Positions 45,300-54,220 of a DNA stretch of 64,000 nucleotides are shown piece after piece. Under the pieces are notes generated by a model, which was given only the letters and a program-made list of their open reading frames with translations, was not told where the DNA came from and did no database searches. The stretch covers positions 1,612,001-1,676,000 of the forward strand of contig CAVVAR010000012.1 of NCBI GenBank assembly GCA_963746315.1, given 5' to 3'. The translations under genes and the position numbers were made by a program. The stretch comes from Ga0077555 sp963746315 (GTDB lineage Bacteria; Pseudomonadota; Alphaproteobacteria; Rhizobiales; Hyphomicrobiaceae). Within the stretch, counting starts at the first letter, position 1; each line of letters begins with the position of its first letter.

Positions 45300-45326
45300 T
45301 TGGCCCCTCATAGGATCGCACGTTCC

Positions 45327-46280
45327 ATGGTCGGCTATATCTTCAGGCGCTTGTTGATGGTGATCCCGACGCTGCTCGGGGTCGCGGTCGCCGTCTTCTT
45401 CCTCATCCGCGTCATGCCGGGCGATCCTGTCGTGGTGAAGCTGCGCGCCGACGGCGCCAACGTCACGGAGGAGACCATCCAGGCCGAGCGAAAACGTCTC
45501 GGGCTCGACCAGCCTCTTGCAGTCCAGTTCAAGGACTACATGATCGGTCTGACGCGCCTGGACCTCGGCAAGTCGCTGTGGACGGGACAGTCGGTTTCCG
45601 AGGAGATCGCGCTGCGCTTTCCTGTCTCCCTACAGGTCGCCATCATGGCGACGCTGATCGCCGTGTTCATAGCCGTGCCGTTAGGCACGCTGTGCGCCGT
45701 CTATCGGGATAGCTGGCTCGACAACGTCATACGTGTGCTTGCCGTGTCGGGCCTTGCCATACCCGGCTTCTGGCTCGGCATGCTCATCATCCTCGGGCTG
45801 CTCTACTTCTTCAATTGGCTCCCAAAGATCGGTTACGTCTCCATCTTCGAGGATCCGATCACAAATCTCTCGGCCCTGTTCTGGCCGGCGCTCTCCGTCG
45901 GCTATCGCTATGCCGCCGTCGTCACGCGCATGATGCGCTCGGCACTGCTCGAGGTCATGCGCGAGGATTACATCCGCACCGCTCGCGCCAAGGGCGTCTT
46001 CGAGCGCCTTGTGACCCGGCGCCACGGCCTTCGCAACGCCCTGCTGCCGGTCGTGACAGTGGTCGGACTCGAGTTCGCATTCCTGATCGGTGGCCTCGTC
46101 GTCACAGAGCAGGTGTTCAACCTCAACGGCATCGGCAAGCTGTTCGTGGATGCGACCGCGCGCGGCGATTTCACCCTCATCCAAGGGCTCGTGCTCCTGA
46201 TCGCGACAGTCTTCGTCGTCGTCAACTTGTTGGTCGACCTGCTTTACGCAGCGCTCGATCCCCGCATCCGCTTGACGTGA
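45327..46280 (+). CDS. ABC transporter permease, DppB-like
   Basis: A 317-residue inner-membrane permease of the DppB/OppB type. It has an N-terminal helix (LLMVIPTLLGVAVAVFFLI), the external segment RVMPGDPVVVKL...ERKRLGLDQPLAVQF typical of the family, then five more helices. The cytoplasmic EAA loop that docks the ATPase is MREDYIRTARAKGVFERLV. The C-terminal end DLLYAALDPRIRLT is standard for DppB. It follows the binding-protein genes and precedes the DppC-like permease by 12 bases. The ligand is set by the binding proteins. Confidence 0.94.
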   Translation: MVGYIFRRLLMVIPTLLGVAVAVFFLIRVMPGDPVVVKLRADGANVTEETIQAERKRLGLDQPLAVQFKDYMIGLTRLDLGKSLWTGQSVSEEIALRFPVSLQVAIMATLIAVFIAVPLGTLCAVYRDSWLDNVIRVLAVSGLAIPGFWLGMLIILGLLYFFNWLPKIGYVSIFEDPITNLSALFWPALSVGYRYAAVVTRMMRSALLEVMREDYIRTARAKGVFERLVTRRHGLRNALLPVVTVVGLEFAFLIGGLVVTEQVFNLNGIGKLFVDATARGDFTLIQGLVLLIATVFVVVNLLVDLLYAALDPRIRLT

Positions 46281-46292
46281 GAGGTGGCCGCC

Positions 46293-47192
46293 ATGGCCGA
46301 CATCACCGCGAACGACGCCTTCACCGAGAAGATCCCCAAGCGGTCGCACCCGCTCGTGCAGTTCATCCGCGCGCAGCCGCTGGGCTTCGTCGGCTTCCTG
46401 ATTGTGCTGCTCTACTTCGTGCTGGCGGTCGGTGCGGCCTGGATCTCGCCGTACCATCCCGAGGCGGTTAACTTCGGCGCCATGCTGGCGCCGCCAGGGG
46501 CGGAGCACTGGTTCGGCACGGATCAGTACGGCCGCGACGTGTTCTCGCGGCTCGTCTATGGCTCGCGCACGGCGCTTGCCGTCGGCATCCTCTCCGCGAT
46601 CTTCGGCTGCACCATCGGCGCGCTCGTCGGCGCGACCTCCGGCTACTTCGGCGGCTGGGTCGACAACATCATCCAGCGTATCGTCGACATCATGCTGTCG
46701 TTCCCGATCATCGTGCTCGCCATGGTGGTGGTGGCGGTGCTCGGCCGAAACATGATCGGCGGCATCGATGCCAACCTGATCGTCGCCATTGCATTGCCGA
46801 TGGTGCCGAAGATGGCGCGAATTGCCCGCTCGTCGACGCTGTCGATCGCGCAGATGCCGTTCATCGATGCGGCGCGCGCGGCGGGTTACAGTCATGCCCG
46901 TATCGTGCTGCGCCACATCGTGCCGAATATCATAGCCCCGTACCTGATCATGCTGACGGCGTTCATCGCGCAGGCCATTCTGCTCGAGGCGTCGCTCTCG
47001 TTCCTCGGTCTCGGCGTTACGGAGCCGACGGCCGCGTGGGGTCTGATGCTGTCCGGCTCGTCGGCCGACTTCTACCAGGCCGCGCCCTGGATGATCCTGT
47101 TTCCGGGACTTGCCATCACGCTGGCCGTCTTTGCGTTCAACCTACTGGGCGACAGCCTGCGCGACTGGCTCGATCCGAAGATGAAGGTCTAG
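46293..47192 (+). CDS. ABC transporter permease, DppC-like
   Basis: A 299-residue second permease. The N-terminal cytoplasmic tail leads to helix 1 (LGFVGFLIVLLYFVLAVGAAW), then the DppC landmark HWFGTDQYGRDVFSRLVYGSR. The EAA loop is FIDAARAAGYSHARIVLRHIVPN. The end matches the family: GLMLSGSSADFYQAAPWM and GDSLRDWLDPKMKV. The ATG was preferred over the GTG three codons upstream because GAGAGG is spaced better. It closes the importer operon, about 125 bases before the RimK-like gene on the same strand. Confidence 0.94.
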   Translation: MADITANDAFTEKIPKRSHPLVQFIRAQPLGFVGFLIVLLYFVLAVGAAWISPYHPEAVNFGAMLAPPGAEHWFGTDQYGRDVFSRLVYGSRTALAVGILSAIFGCTIGALVGATSGYFGGWVDNIIQRIVDIMLSFPIIVLAMVVVAVLGRNMIGGIDANLIVAIALPMVPKMARIARSSTLSIAQMPFIDAARAAGYSHARIVLRHIVPNIIAPYLIMLTAFIAQAILLEASLSFLGLGVTEPTAAWGLMLSGSSADFYQAAPWMILFPGLAITLAVFAFNLLGDSLRDWLDPKMKV

Positions 47193-47317
47193 GCGAGGCG
47201 GACTGGCTCGGACGACGGCGGCGTGATGGAGGGCGGCCTGCGGCGTGGCGCCCTCGTCACGAAGCGCTGGGACGGCGCTGAACGGACGCCGTGACTGCCG
47301 AGCGACAAGGCTGATGC

Positions 47318-48223
47318 ATGAAGATCGTGATGCTGGCACGCAACCCCGGCCTCTACTCGCACCGGCGCATCGTCGAGGCGGCCCGCGCGCGCGGTCATGA
47401 GATCGACATCGTCAACACGTTGCACGTTCATATGAACATCACGTCGAACCGGCCGCTGCTCCGCCATGGCGGTCGAACCGTTCCGCGCTACGACGCCGTC
47501 ATTCCGCGCATCGGAGCATCGGTGACGGGCTACGGTCTCGCGGTGTTGCGCCAATTCGAGATGCAGGGCGTATTTCCGTTGAACGAGTCCGTCGCGATCG
47601 GCCGTAGCCGGGACAAGTTGCGGGCGCTGCAACTCCTGGCGCGAGCCGGGGTGGGGCTGCCGAATACGGCCTTCGCGCACGGACCGAAGAAAGCCGAGGA
47701 GGTCGTGGCGGAGGTCGGCGGGGCACCAGTGGTGATCAAGCTGCTCGAGGGCACTCAGGGAATGGGCGTGATCCTGGCCGAGACCACGGCGTCGGCAACC
47801 TCCATCATCGAGGCGTTCTCTGCCGCCAACGTCAATATTCTCGTGCAGGAGTATATCCGCGAGGCGCACGGGACGGATGTCCGCGCCCTCGTCGTTGGCG
47901 GTGAGGTGGTCGCGGCCATGAAGCGGACGAGCCGGAAGGGCGAGTTCCGGTCGAACCTGCATCGCGGCGGCAAGGCCGAGGCTGTGGATCTGACGGAGGA
48001 GGAGCGCGTCTCGGCGATCAAGTCTGCCGAGGCGATGGGGCTCAACGTGGCCGGTGTCGACATGCTGCGCTCCAGCCGGGGTACGCTGGTGCTGGAGGTC
48101 AATCCGACGCCAGGCATCGAAGGCATGGAAGGCGCGAGCGGAGTCGACGTCGCCGGCGCCATGATCGAGCTGCTGGAGGCGCGGGCCAAGCCCGGCGATA
48201 CCCAGACAAAAGGCACGGGCTAG
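47318..48223 (+). CDS. RimK-family ATP-grasp ligase
   Basis: A 301-residue ATP-grasp enzyme closely like RimK, which adds glutamate to the C-terminus of ribosomal protein S6 and can make poly-alpha-glutamate. It shows the N-terminal domain start MKIVMLARNPGLYSHRRIVE, IPRIGASVTGYGLAVLRQFE, the P-loop-like LLEGTQGMGVILAE, QEYIREAHGTDVRALVVGG and the metal/ATP site LEVNPTPGIEGMEGASGVDV. The length equals E. coli RimK. The gene follows a peptide-type importer, so a substrate other than S6 is possible; I leave the symbol empty. Confidence 0.9.
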   Translation: MKIVMLARNPGLYSHRRIVEAARARGHEIDIVNTLHVHMNITSNRPLLRHGGRTVPRYDAVIPRIGASVTGYGLAVLRQFEMQGVFPLNESVAIGRSRDKLRALQLLARAGVGLPNTAFAHGPKKAEEVVAEVGGAPVVIKLLEGTQGMGVILAETTASATSIIEAFSAANVNILVQEYIREAHGTDVRALVVGGEVVAAMKRTSRKGEFRSNLHRGGKAEAVDLTEEERVSAIKSAEAMGLNVAGVDMLRSSRGTLVLEVNPTPGIEGMEGASGVDVAGAMIELLEARAKPGDTQTKGTG

Positions 48224-48270
48224 GCGGTCCGGTCGACCGGGACTAAGTCGCCCCGGGCCGGGCTGCCTGC

Positions 48271-48987
48271 TCAGCCGCGCGCGCGGCGGATTACCATCAG
48301 CGATTTGGTGAGCCCGAGGAAGCGCTCGCGACGGATGTCGGCGTCGGGAAAAAGCTCGGCGACCTGCGCGCGATCCAGCATGCGGGCGGACTGTACCGCG
48401 CGCATGGCCGCGTCGAGGGTGGTGCGGCGCCCGCCGAAGCCCAGGTTGAAGCGCATCAGCAACCTGGCGCGGAGCTGCTCGGGAAGCCAATGAAAAACGG
48501 GCGCGCGGAAGTGCGGCTCGTAGGGAAACCAGAAGTTCGGGGTCTGGACGTAGTAGGCCGGCGCAATGCGGCGCACGTGGCCGGCCATCGCGACCATGTC
48601 ACCCCAGCTGCCGACATGCTCGATTACGGAGTTCGAGTGCACGAGATCGTAGGCGTTGTCGGGGACGTGGTCGAGGCGTGTCGCATTTCCAACCAGACTG
48701 CGGATCTTGCCGTTGGTGACCGGCTTGGCCTCCAGATTGAAAAGATCGATCTCGACCGGCACGCTGTCGAGAACATCACCAGCCACATGCCAATAGTAGT
48801 CGGTGCCGCCGATGTCGGCGATGCGGCAGCTGCCTTTCCGGGCGACGATGTCGTCGATCATGGCGCGAACCACCCCGAAGCGGCGCTGGCGAAAGCGAAA
48901 CGACGCCGATGCCGGATCGAGATAGGTCCGTTCAACCGTATGCCGGGGTGCCATGCCGGAGCCATTGAGCGCTGCCGCCCGTGTCAT
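48271..48987 (-). CDS. SAM-dependent methyltransferase (class I)
   Basis: A 238-residue soluble protein with a Rossmann methyltransferase core. SAM-binding motif I is CRIADIGGTDYYWH (the usual GxGxG is reduced), motif II is VEIDLFNLEAKPV and the post-core motif is NAYDLVHSNSVIEHVGSW. The C-terminal half (PNFWFPYEPHFRAPVFHWLP...) resembles small methyltransferases from polysaccharide or natural-product clusters that use sugars or lipids. The family is broad and the acceptor unknown. It converges on the RimK-like gene; no biosynthetic partner lies next to it. Confidence 0.82.
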   Translation of the reverse strand: MTRAAALNGSGMAPRHTVERTYLDPASASFRFRQRRFGVVRAMIDDIVARKGSCRIADIGGTDYYWHVAGDVLDSVPVEIDLFNLEAKPVTNGKIRSLVGNATRLDHVPDNAYDLVHSNSVIEHVGSWGDMVAMAGHVRRIAPAYYVQTPNFWFPYEPHFRAPVFHWLPEQLRARLLMRFNLGFGGRRTTLDAAMRAVQSARMLDRAQVAELFPDADIRRERFLGLTKSLMVIRRARG

Positions 48988-49187
48988 GGATGGGTCCTGC
49001 TGTGGCCTGGTCTGGGAAAGGTGGGCCAGCCCGTACGCTCAACCATCGCGCCAGCCCACCGATGCCAGAACCTACAGGACGATGGTGGACAGGTTCCTAA
49101 CGCGACCTGCGGCGCTGTAGCGACCGCCCTTCCGGCCGGTGCCGTTCCATGGAAGACTTGAACCAACATGACCGTGAGGAGACACCC

Positions 49188-51314
49188 ATGCCCGACAAGC
49201 CGACCGAAAAGCCCGTCGTCCATTTCGTTGTCGAGGACGGCATCGGCGTCATCACCATCGACTATCCGCCGGTCAATGCGCTGGGACCGGGCGTCTCCGA
49301 TGGCATCTTAGCGGCACTCGACAGAGGCGAGGCCGATCCCAACGTGAAGGCCTTCGTGATGCTCGGTGCCGGGCGCACGTTCATCGCGGGCGCCGACATC
49401 CGCCAGTTCGGCAAGGCGCGTCCCAACCCGACCCGGCGCACTTACGATGCACTCGACCAGGGCAAGAAGCCGGTGGTCGCGGCGATCCACGGTTATGCCC
49501 TCGGCGGGGGCCTCGAGAATGCGCTCGCCTGCCATTATCGCATCGCGGTGCCCAGCGCGAAGGTGGGTCTGCCCGAAGTCCAGATCGGCATTCTTCCCGG
49601 TGGCGGCGGCACCCAGCGCCTGCCGCGCATCGTCGGCCCGAAGATCGCCCTCGACATGATCGTATCGGGGCGCCACGTGCCCGCCGAGGAGGCCAAGGCG
49701 CTCGGCATCATCGACGAGATCGTCCCCGGCAAGGACCTCCGCGCGGAAGCCATCGCCTATGCGAAATCGATTTCCGCCAAGCGACCTTTACCGCGCGTCC
49801 GAGATCGCACCGAGAAGCTCGCGGAGGCCAAGTCGGATCCCGGCATGTTCGACGCGGCGCGCAAGCAGTTCGCCCGGCGCATGCGCGGCCAGCCGGCGCC
49901 CGAGAAGTGCATTCAGGCCGTCGAGGCCGCCTGCACGCAGCCCTTCGACGAGGGTGTCGCGACGGAGCGGCGTCTCTTCGGCGAGCTCGAGAACACGCCC
50001 GAGGCCAAGGCGCTGCGCTATGCGTTCTTCGCCGAGCGTGAGATCGCCCGCATTCCAACCTTGCCGAAGGACTTGAAGACGCCCGAGATCAAGACCATGG
50101 CCGTGGTCGGCGCCGGCACCATGGGCGGTGGCATCGCCATGAGCTTTGCCGACGCTGGTATGCCGGTGAAGCTGGTCGATGCCTCGTCCGAGGTCCTGGA
50201 GCGCGGCATCGGGCGCATCCGCGACAACTACGCGACCAGCGTCAAGCGCGGCTCCCTCTCCCAGCAGGAGATGGACAAGCGCATGAGCCTGATTACGCCC
50301 GTGACCACGATGGAGGAGATCGGCGACGCGGACGCGGTGATCGAGGCCGTGTTCGAGCGCATGGACGTGAAGCAGGAGGTGTTCAAGCAACTCGACGCCG
50401 TGATGAAGCCGGAGGCGTTCCTGTTCACCAACACGAGCGCGCTCGATATCGACCAGATCGCTTCCGTCACGAAGCGGCCGGAGAAGGTCGCCGGCACGCA
50501 CTATTTCGTGCCGGCCAATGTCATGAAGCTGTTCGAGGTTGTGAACGCGTCCAAGACGGCGCCCGAGACGCTGGCCGCCGCGATGAAGCTCGGGCGGGAC
50601 ATCAACAAGGTCTCCGGCTACGCCGGTAACTGCGACGGCTTTGCCGCCAATCGCAGCCGCATCCCCTTCACGCTCGAGCAGAACCTGATGGTCGAGGAGG
50701 GGGCACTCCCCCACCAGATCGACAAGGTGATGGAGGACTTCGGCTATCCGGTCGGGCCGTTCAAGGTCAACGACATGTCGGGGCTCGACATCTCCTATGA
50801 CACGAGGAAGCGCCGCAAGGCCGCCGACCCGACTTACCGGATGCTGCCGATCCCGGATGGTCTCGTCGAGGCGGGCCGCGTGGGCCTGAAGGCCGGTAAG
50901 GGCTGGTACCGTTACGAGAAAGGTGACCGCACGCCCCACGTCGATCCGGAGGTCGAGGCCCTGATCAAGACGGTGGCTGCCGACAACAACATCGAGCAGC
51001 GCACATTCACCGAGGAGGAGATCCTGCAACGGCTCCTGTTCGGGTCGATCAACGAGTTCTGCAAGATCATCGAGGAAGGCAAGGCGATCCGCGCCAGCGA
51101 TCTCGACGTCATGTGGCTGCACGGGTTCGGCTTCCCGCGCTATCGCGGCGGCCTCATGTTCTGGGGCGACACCATAGGCTCGCGCGAGATCTACAACCAG
51201 ATCGCGTCCTGGCACCAGCGCTACGGCAAACGCTGGGAGCCGAGCGCGCTTCTCCGTCAAACGGCCGAGAAAGAGGGCAAACTGACGGAGTTGAAGGCGG
51301 AGAGGCTGAGGTAG
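49188..51314 (+). CDS. Bifunctional enoyl-CoA hydratase / 3-hydroxyacyl-CoA dehydrogenase (FadJ/FadB-like)
   Basis: A 708-residue beta-oxidation enzyme. Residues about 15-200 form the crotonase domain with oxyanion AGADIRQFG and HGYALGGGLENALAC, and both catalytic Glu residues (GGGLE and GLPEVQIGILPGGGG). Residues about 300-480 are the NAD-binding domain (VVGAGTMGGGIAMSFADAG), with the catalytic His in VAGTHYFVPANVMKLFEVV. Two C-terminal dehydrogenase domains complete it. It would hydrate 2-enoyl-CoA and oxidise 3-hydroxyacyl-CoA. The start follows GAGGAGACACCC. No thiolase is adjacent, which is common for the alphaproteobacterial monofunctional-subunit forms. Confidence 0.92.
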   Translation: MPDKPTEKPVVHFVVEDGIGVITIDYPPVNALGPGVSDGILAALDRGEADPNVKAFVMLGAGRTFIAGADIRQFGKARPNPTRRTYDALDQGKKPVVAAIHGYALGGGLENALACHYRIAVPSAKVGLPEVQIGILPGGGGTQRLPRIVGPKIALDMIVSGRHVPAEEAKALGIIDEIVPGKDLRAEAIAYAKSISAKRPLPRVRDRTEKLAEAKSDPGMFDAARKQFARRMRGQPAPEKCIQAVEAACTQPFDEGVATERRLFGELENTPEAKALRYAFFAEREIARIPTLPKDLKTPEIKTMAVVGAGTMGGGIAMSFADAGMPVKLVDASSEVLERGIGRIRDNYATSVKRGSLSQQEMDKRMSLITPVTTMEEIGDADAVIEAVFERMDVKQEVFKQLDAVMKPEAFLFTNTSALDIDQIASVTKRPEKVAGTHYFVPANVMKLFEVVNASKTAPETLAAAMKLGRDINKVSGYAGNCDGFAANRSRIPFTLEQNLMVEEGALPHQIDKVMEDFGYPVGPFKVNDMSGLDISYDTRKRRKAADPTYRMLPIPDGLVEAGRVGLKAGKGWYRYEKGDRTPHVDPEVEALIKTVAADNNIEQRTFTEEEILQRLLFGSINEFCKIIEEGKAIRASDLDVMWLHGFGFPRYRGGLMFWGDTIGSREIYNQIASWHQRYGKRWEPSALLRQTAEKEGKLTELKAERLR

Positions 51315-51362
51315 GGGCTGCCCCTGCTCGCATCTTTCAGGGCTTGCCGCCGGGAGAGATCG

Positions 51363-51662
51363 ATGACTTGGCTGTGCGTGCTGCTCGGGCCCATCGCTCC
51401 ATACACCGGCGTGATGACGAAAGCAGCGTTTGCTGGCCTCGTCATCACTGGCCTAGTGCAATATGCGGTCGTTATGCCGACGTTCCATCTTTATCAGCGG
51501 AGGGTGGTTGGCTCGCAAGTCGCCTGCAGTTTGAATTGGATATCGAGCACCGATCTGCGCCAGGCGGGCATGGGGTGGGCAGTCGTGTTTCGGCGCGTCG
51601 CCGTGCTCACGCTCGCGCTGTGGCTCACGCCCGTTGTCTTGCTGTCATCGGTCTGCAGCTGA
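51363..51662 (+). CDS. Small membrane protein, hypothetical
   Basis: A 99-residue protein with an unusually high share of hydrophobic residues and perhaps three short helices: residues about 2-14, about 20-40 (AAFAGLVITGLVQYAVVMP) and about 76-96 (VAVLTLALWLTPVVLLSSV). GGGAGAGATCG lies just before the ATG, which supports translation. I recognise no family. GC and third-position bias are lower than in the neighbouring beta-oxidation gene. It could be a real small membrane gene or a chance frame; it fills most of the gap before the convergent gene at 51772. Confidence 0.45.
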   Translation: MTWLCVLLGPIAPYTGVMTKAAFAGLVITGLVQYAVVMPTFHLYQRRVVGSQVACSLNWISSTDLRQAGMGWAVVFRRVAVLTLALWLTPVVLLSSVCS

Positions 51663-51771
51663 CGCCACCCGCTTCGGACGCCCGGTCGCCGTGTTGCCGG
51701 TCCAGCCTTTGCGATGGCTTCGGATGCCGGTGCATGCCTTCTTCGGGTCAGCGGCAATATGCTCGCCCTGA

Positions 51772-52803
51772 TCAGGTCCCCGTCTTGTCCATGATCCGGG
51801 AAAGCGACGGGTCGAGACGCGAGGCGTTACGCGCGATGAAGCGGGCCAGCGCCGTCTCTGCGGCCGACGTGACGCCGTTCTTGCCGAAGTGCTCGAGGAG
51901 CCACGCCGCCTTGTCGGGCGTCATCACCGAAGCAGCGGCCTCGGCGGCCTCGCGGGCCTTGAGTTGAGCCTCGAACGCGGCATCGACGTCTTGCGCGAGT
52001 GTGCGCGGGCGGATGCTGTCGGCCCAGAAATCCCGGTCGCGTAGTCTTGACCAATCGGCCGTGGAGTAGGTCTGCATCACCGCGCGCAGCAGGCGGGCCG
52101 CGTCGAGATGTGTTTCCTCGGTCTCCCACCGTAGAGAAACCTCACGCGATGGCACGGCGCGCCCGGTGGCACCCAGTAGATAATTGCCGATCGCCTTCGC
52201 GAACAGATCGTCGAAGCGGTCGTCGTTCTCGGCACCCGTGGTCATATCGGCAATGGCAAAGAGCGCCTCGGCTTCCTCGCGGCTGACCGCCAGGTGACCC
52301 TCGGTGCCCGCGCCCCACAAGATGCGCTCGAGTGCGCGAATGTCGGCGTGGCCCACTTTGCCGCCCTCGTGGGCATGGCCGCGGGCATCGGGACCGCCGC
52401 CATACATGACCATGTTCTTGACGTGCTTGAGAGCGAAGGCGGAGAAGGCGGCCGGAACCTCGCGGGCTTTCTCGATCACGTTGATGAGAAGCTCGATCTC
52501 CCCGTCGGTCGAGGGATGCTTCTTGCGGGTGATCTCGGCCATGATCCAGGCCGCCGTCTCCTCGGACAGGTAGCCCTCGGGTGGCTCCTGGCGAATGCAG
52601 TAGTCGGTGAGCGCCTCGGCGAACAGCTCTGACCAGGCCGGGAGATGGTTGGACCGCGACCCCTCGATGCGGAACAATGCCTCGGCCTCGGCGCGTGAGA
52701 CGAGCCCATCGGTGAAGATCGACCGGCGGATCGCGCCAATGTCGGCGTCAGCGATCGTGCCTGTGGCCTCGATGGCGGCTGCAATCTGGATGAGGTCGGT
52801 CAT
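51772..52803 (-). CDS. Conserved hypothetical protein with internal repeats
   Basis: A 343-residue soluble, acidic, mostly helical protein with no signal peptide. A helix-turn pattern recurs three times: IFTDGLVSRAEAEALFRIEG near residue 30, ILWGAGTEGHLAVSREEAEALFAIAD near 175, and HFGKNGVTSAAETALARFIA near 310. Each reads as a loop then E-A-x-x-L-F helix, reminiscent of EF-hand-like or TerB-like repeats, although canonical calcium ligands are incomplete. GGAGGATGCC precedes the ATG, so the start is firm. I do not recognise a named family. Divergent from the D-threonine-aldolase-like gene. Confidence 0.75.
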   Translation of the reverse strand: MTDLIQIAAAIEATGTIADADIGAIRRSIFTDGLVSRAEAEALFRIEGSRSNHLPAWSELFAEALTDYCIRQEPPEGYLSEETAAWIMAEITRKKHPSTDGEIELLINVIEKAREVPAAFSAFALKHVKNMVMYGGGPDARGHAHEGGKVGHADIRALERILWGAGTEGHLAVSREEAEALFAIADMTTGAENDDRFDDLFAKAIGNYLLGATGRAVPSREVSLRWETEETHLDAARLLRAVMQTYSTADWSRLRDRDFWADSIRPRTLAQDVDAAFEAQLKAREAAEAAASVMTPDKAAWLLEHFGKNGVTSAAETALARFIARNASRLDPSLSRIMDKTGT

Positions 52804-52977
52804 GGCATCCTCCCGAAGCTTCGGCGCATCAAACCGGATCGAGGTTAAGAAGCGGTTCAAATCCGCACCGAACTGACGCGCGCATGTCCATTGGAGGCGG
52901 TGGTGGCGCTGCCCTGCCGAGATGGTAGGCTTCTCCATCGATGCCGACACAGCCGCTGTCCGATACCGGAGCCGTTC

Positions 52978-54117
52978 ATGCCGCACCTGCCCCCCGCTAT
53001 TCCCGGAATGCCTCTCGCTGAGGTCGATACGCCGGCGCTGATCGTCGATCTCGATGCCTTCGAGCGGAACCTGAAGAAGATGGCCGGCTTCGTCGAGAAG
53101 GCCGGCGTCCGGCTCCGGCCTCACGCCAAGACGCACAAGTCTCCGGTGATCGGGCTCAAGCAGATGGCGCTCGGCGCGGTGGGCTTGTGTTGCCAGAAGG
53201 TCTCCGAGGCGGAGGCAATGGTCGAGGGCGGAATACCCGATGTCTACGTCTCGAACGAGGTGGTAGGCGCGCGGAAGCTCGATCGGCTCGCGGCGCTGGC
53301 GCATCAGGCGCGCGTGATGGTCGCGGTCGACAATAAGGCCGCTGTCGAGGCCCTGGGCGCAGCGGCGCGCAAAGCTGGCGTCACGATGCGCGTGCTGGTC
53401 GAGATCGACGTCGGCGCCAATCGCTGCGGCGTCCCGCCCGGTGCGCCCGCCGTGGCCCTGGCGGAGCGGGTGGCGCGGGAGCAGGGGCTGACGTTCGCGG
53501 GGCTCCAGTCCTACCAGGGCCGCGCGCAGCATCTGAGGTCGCTCGCAGAGCGCAAGGAGGCCATCGCCAAGGCTGTGGAGTGGACCGCTGACACAGTGCG
53601 GGCGCTCGAGAAAACCGGCATGGCCTGCGAGGTGGTGGGCGGCGCCGGCACCGGCACATTCGAGATCGAGGGCGCCTCGGGCGTCTACAACGAGTTGCAG
53701 GCGGGATCGTATGTCTTCATGGATGCCGATTATGCCCGCAACCTGAAGGCTGACGGCTCGCGGTTCGACACCTTCGAGCACGCACTTTTCGTCTACGCGA
53801 GCGTCATGAGCATGCCGGTCTCGGAGCGTGCCGTCATCGATGCCGGCCTGAAGGCCTTCACGTTCGAGAGCGGCATGCCGGAGGTGACGGGTCTTGCCGG
53901 TGCGCTCTACGAGCGGCCCTCCGACGAGCACGGCGGGCTGAACCTCGTGGCGTGCAACGAGCGTCCGAGGCTGGGCGACAAGATCCTGCTCATTCCGCCG
54001 CACTGCGATCCGACGGTCAATCTTCACGATTGGTATATCGGTGTGCGCGGCATGGGCACTGCGAGGGCGCAGGTGGAGAGCATCTGGCCGGTCGCCGCCC
54101 GAGGCGCGGTGTTCTAG
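52978..54117 (+). CDS. D-threonine aldolase / D-serine dehydratase-like PLP enzyme
   Basis: A 379-residue fold-type III PLP enzyme. The alanine-racemase-like barrel has DTPALIVDLDAFERNL and the Schiff-base Lys in RPHAKTHKSP. VEIDVGANRCGV and the phosphate-binding GGAGTGTFEIEG follow. The C-terminal D-serine dehydratase-like domain keeps the zinc ligands in IPPHCDPTVNLHDW. Enzymes of this group cleave D-threonine or other D-3-hydroxy-amino acids to glycine and an aldehyde, or dehydrate D-serine; the exact reaction is not fixed by sequence. The start MPHLPPAIPGMP has GGAG seven bases upstream. Confidence 0.9.
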   Translation: MPHLPPAIPGMPLAEVDTPALIVDLDAFERNLKKMAGFVEKAGVRLRPHAKTHKSPVIGLKQMALGAVGLCCQKVSEAEAMVEGGIPDVYVSNEVVGARKLDRLAALAHQARVMVAVDNKAAVEALGAAARKAGVTMRVLVEIDVGANRCGVPPGAPAVALAERVAREQGLTFAGLQSYQGRAQHLRSLAERKEAIAKAVEWTADTVRALEKTGMACEVVGGAGTGTFEIEGASGVYNELQAGSYVFMDADYARNLKADGSRFDTFEHALFVYASVMSMPVSERAVIDAGLKAFTFESGMPEVTGLAGALYERPSDEHGGLNLVACNERPRLGDKILLIPPHCDPTVNLHDWYIGVRGMGTARAQVESIWPVAARGAVF

Positions 54118-54220
54118 CTGCGTTCTGACGATTTCGTGCGGTGCCCGTGCTTCCACCTATTGCGCCGGGGCAATCTCGACCCAATATGCGCCCCGCGTTA
54201 GACGCCTCAAGGAGACGACA

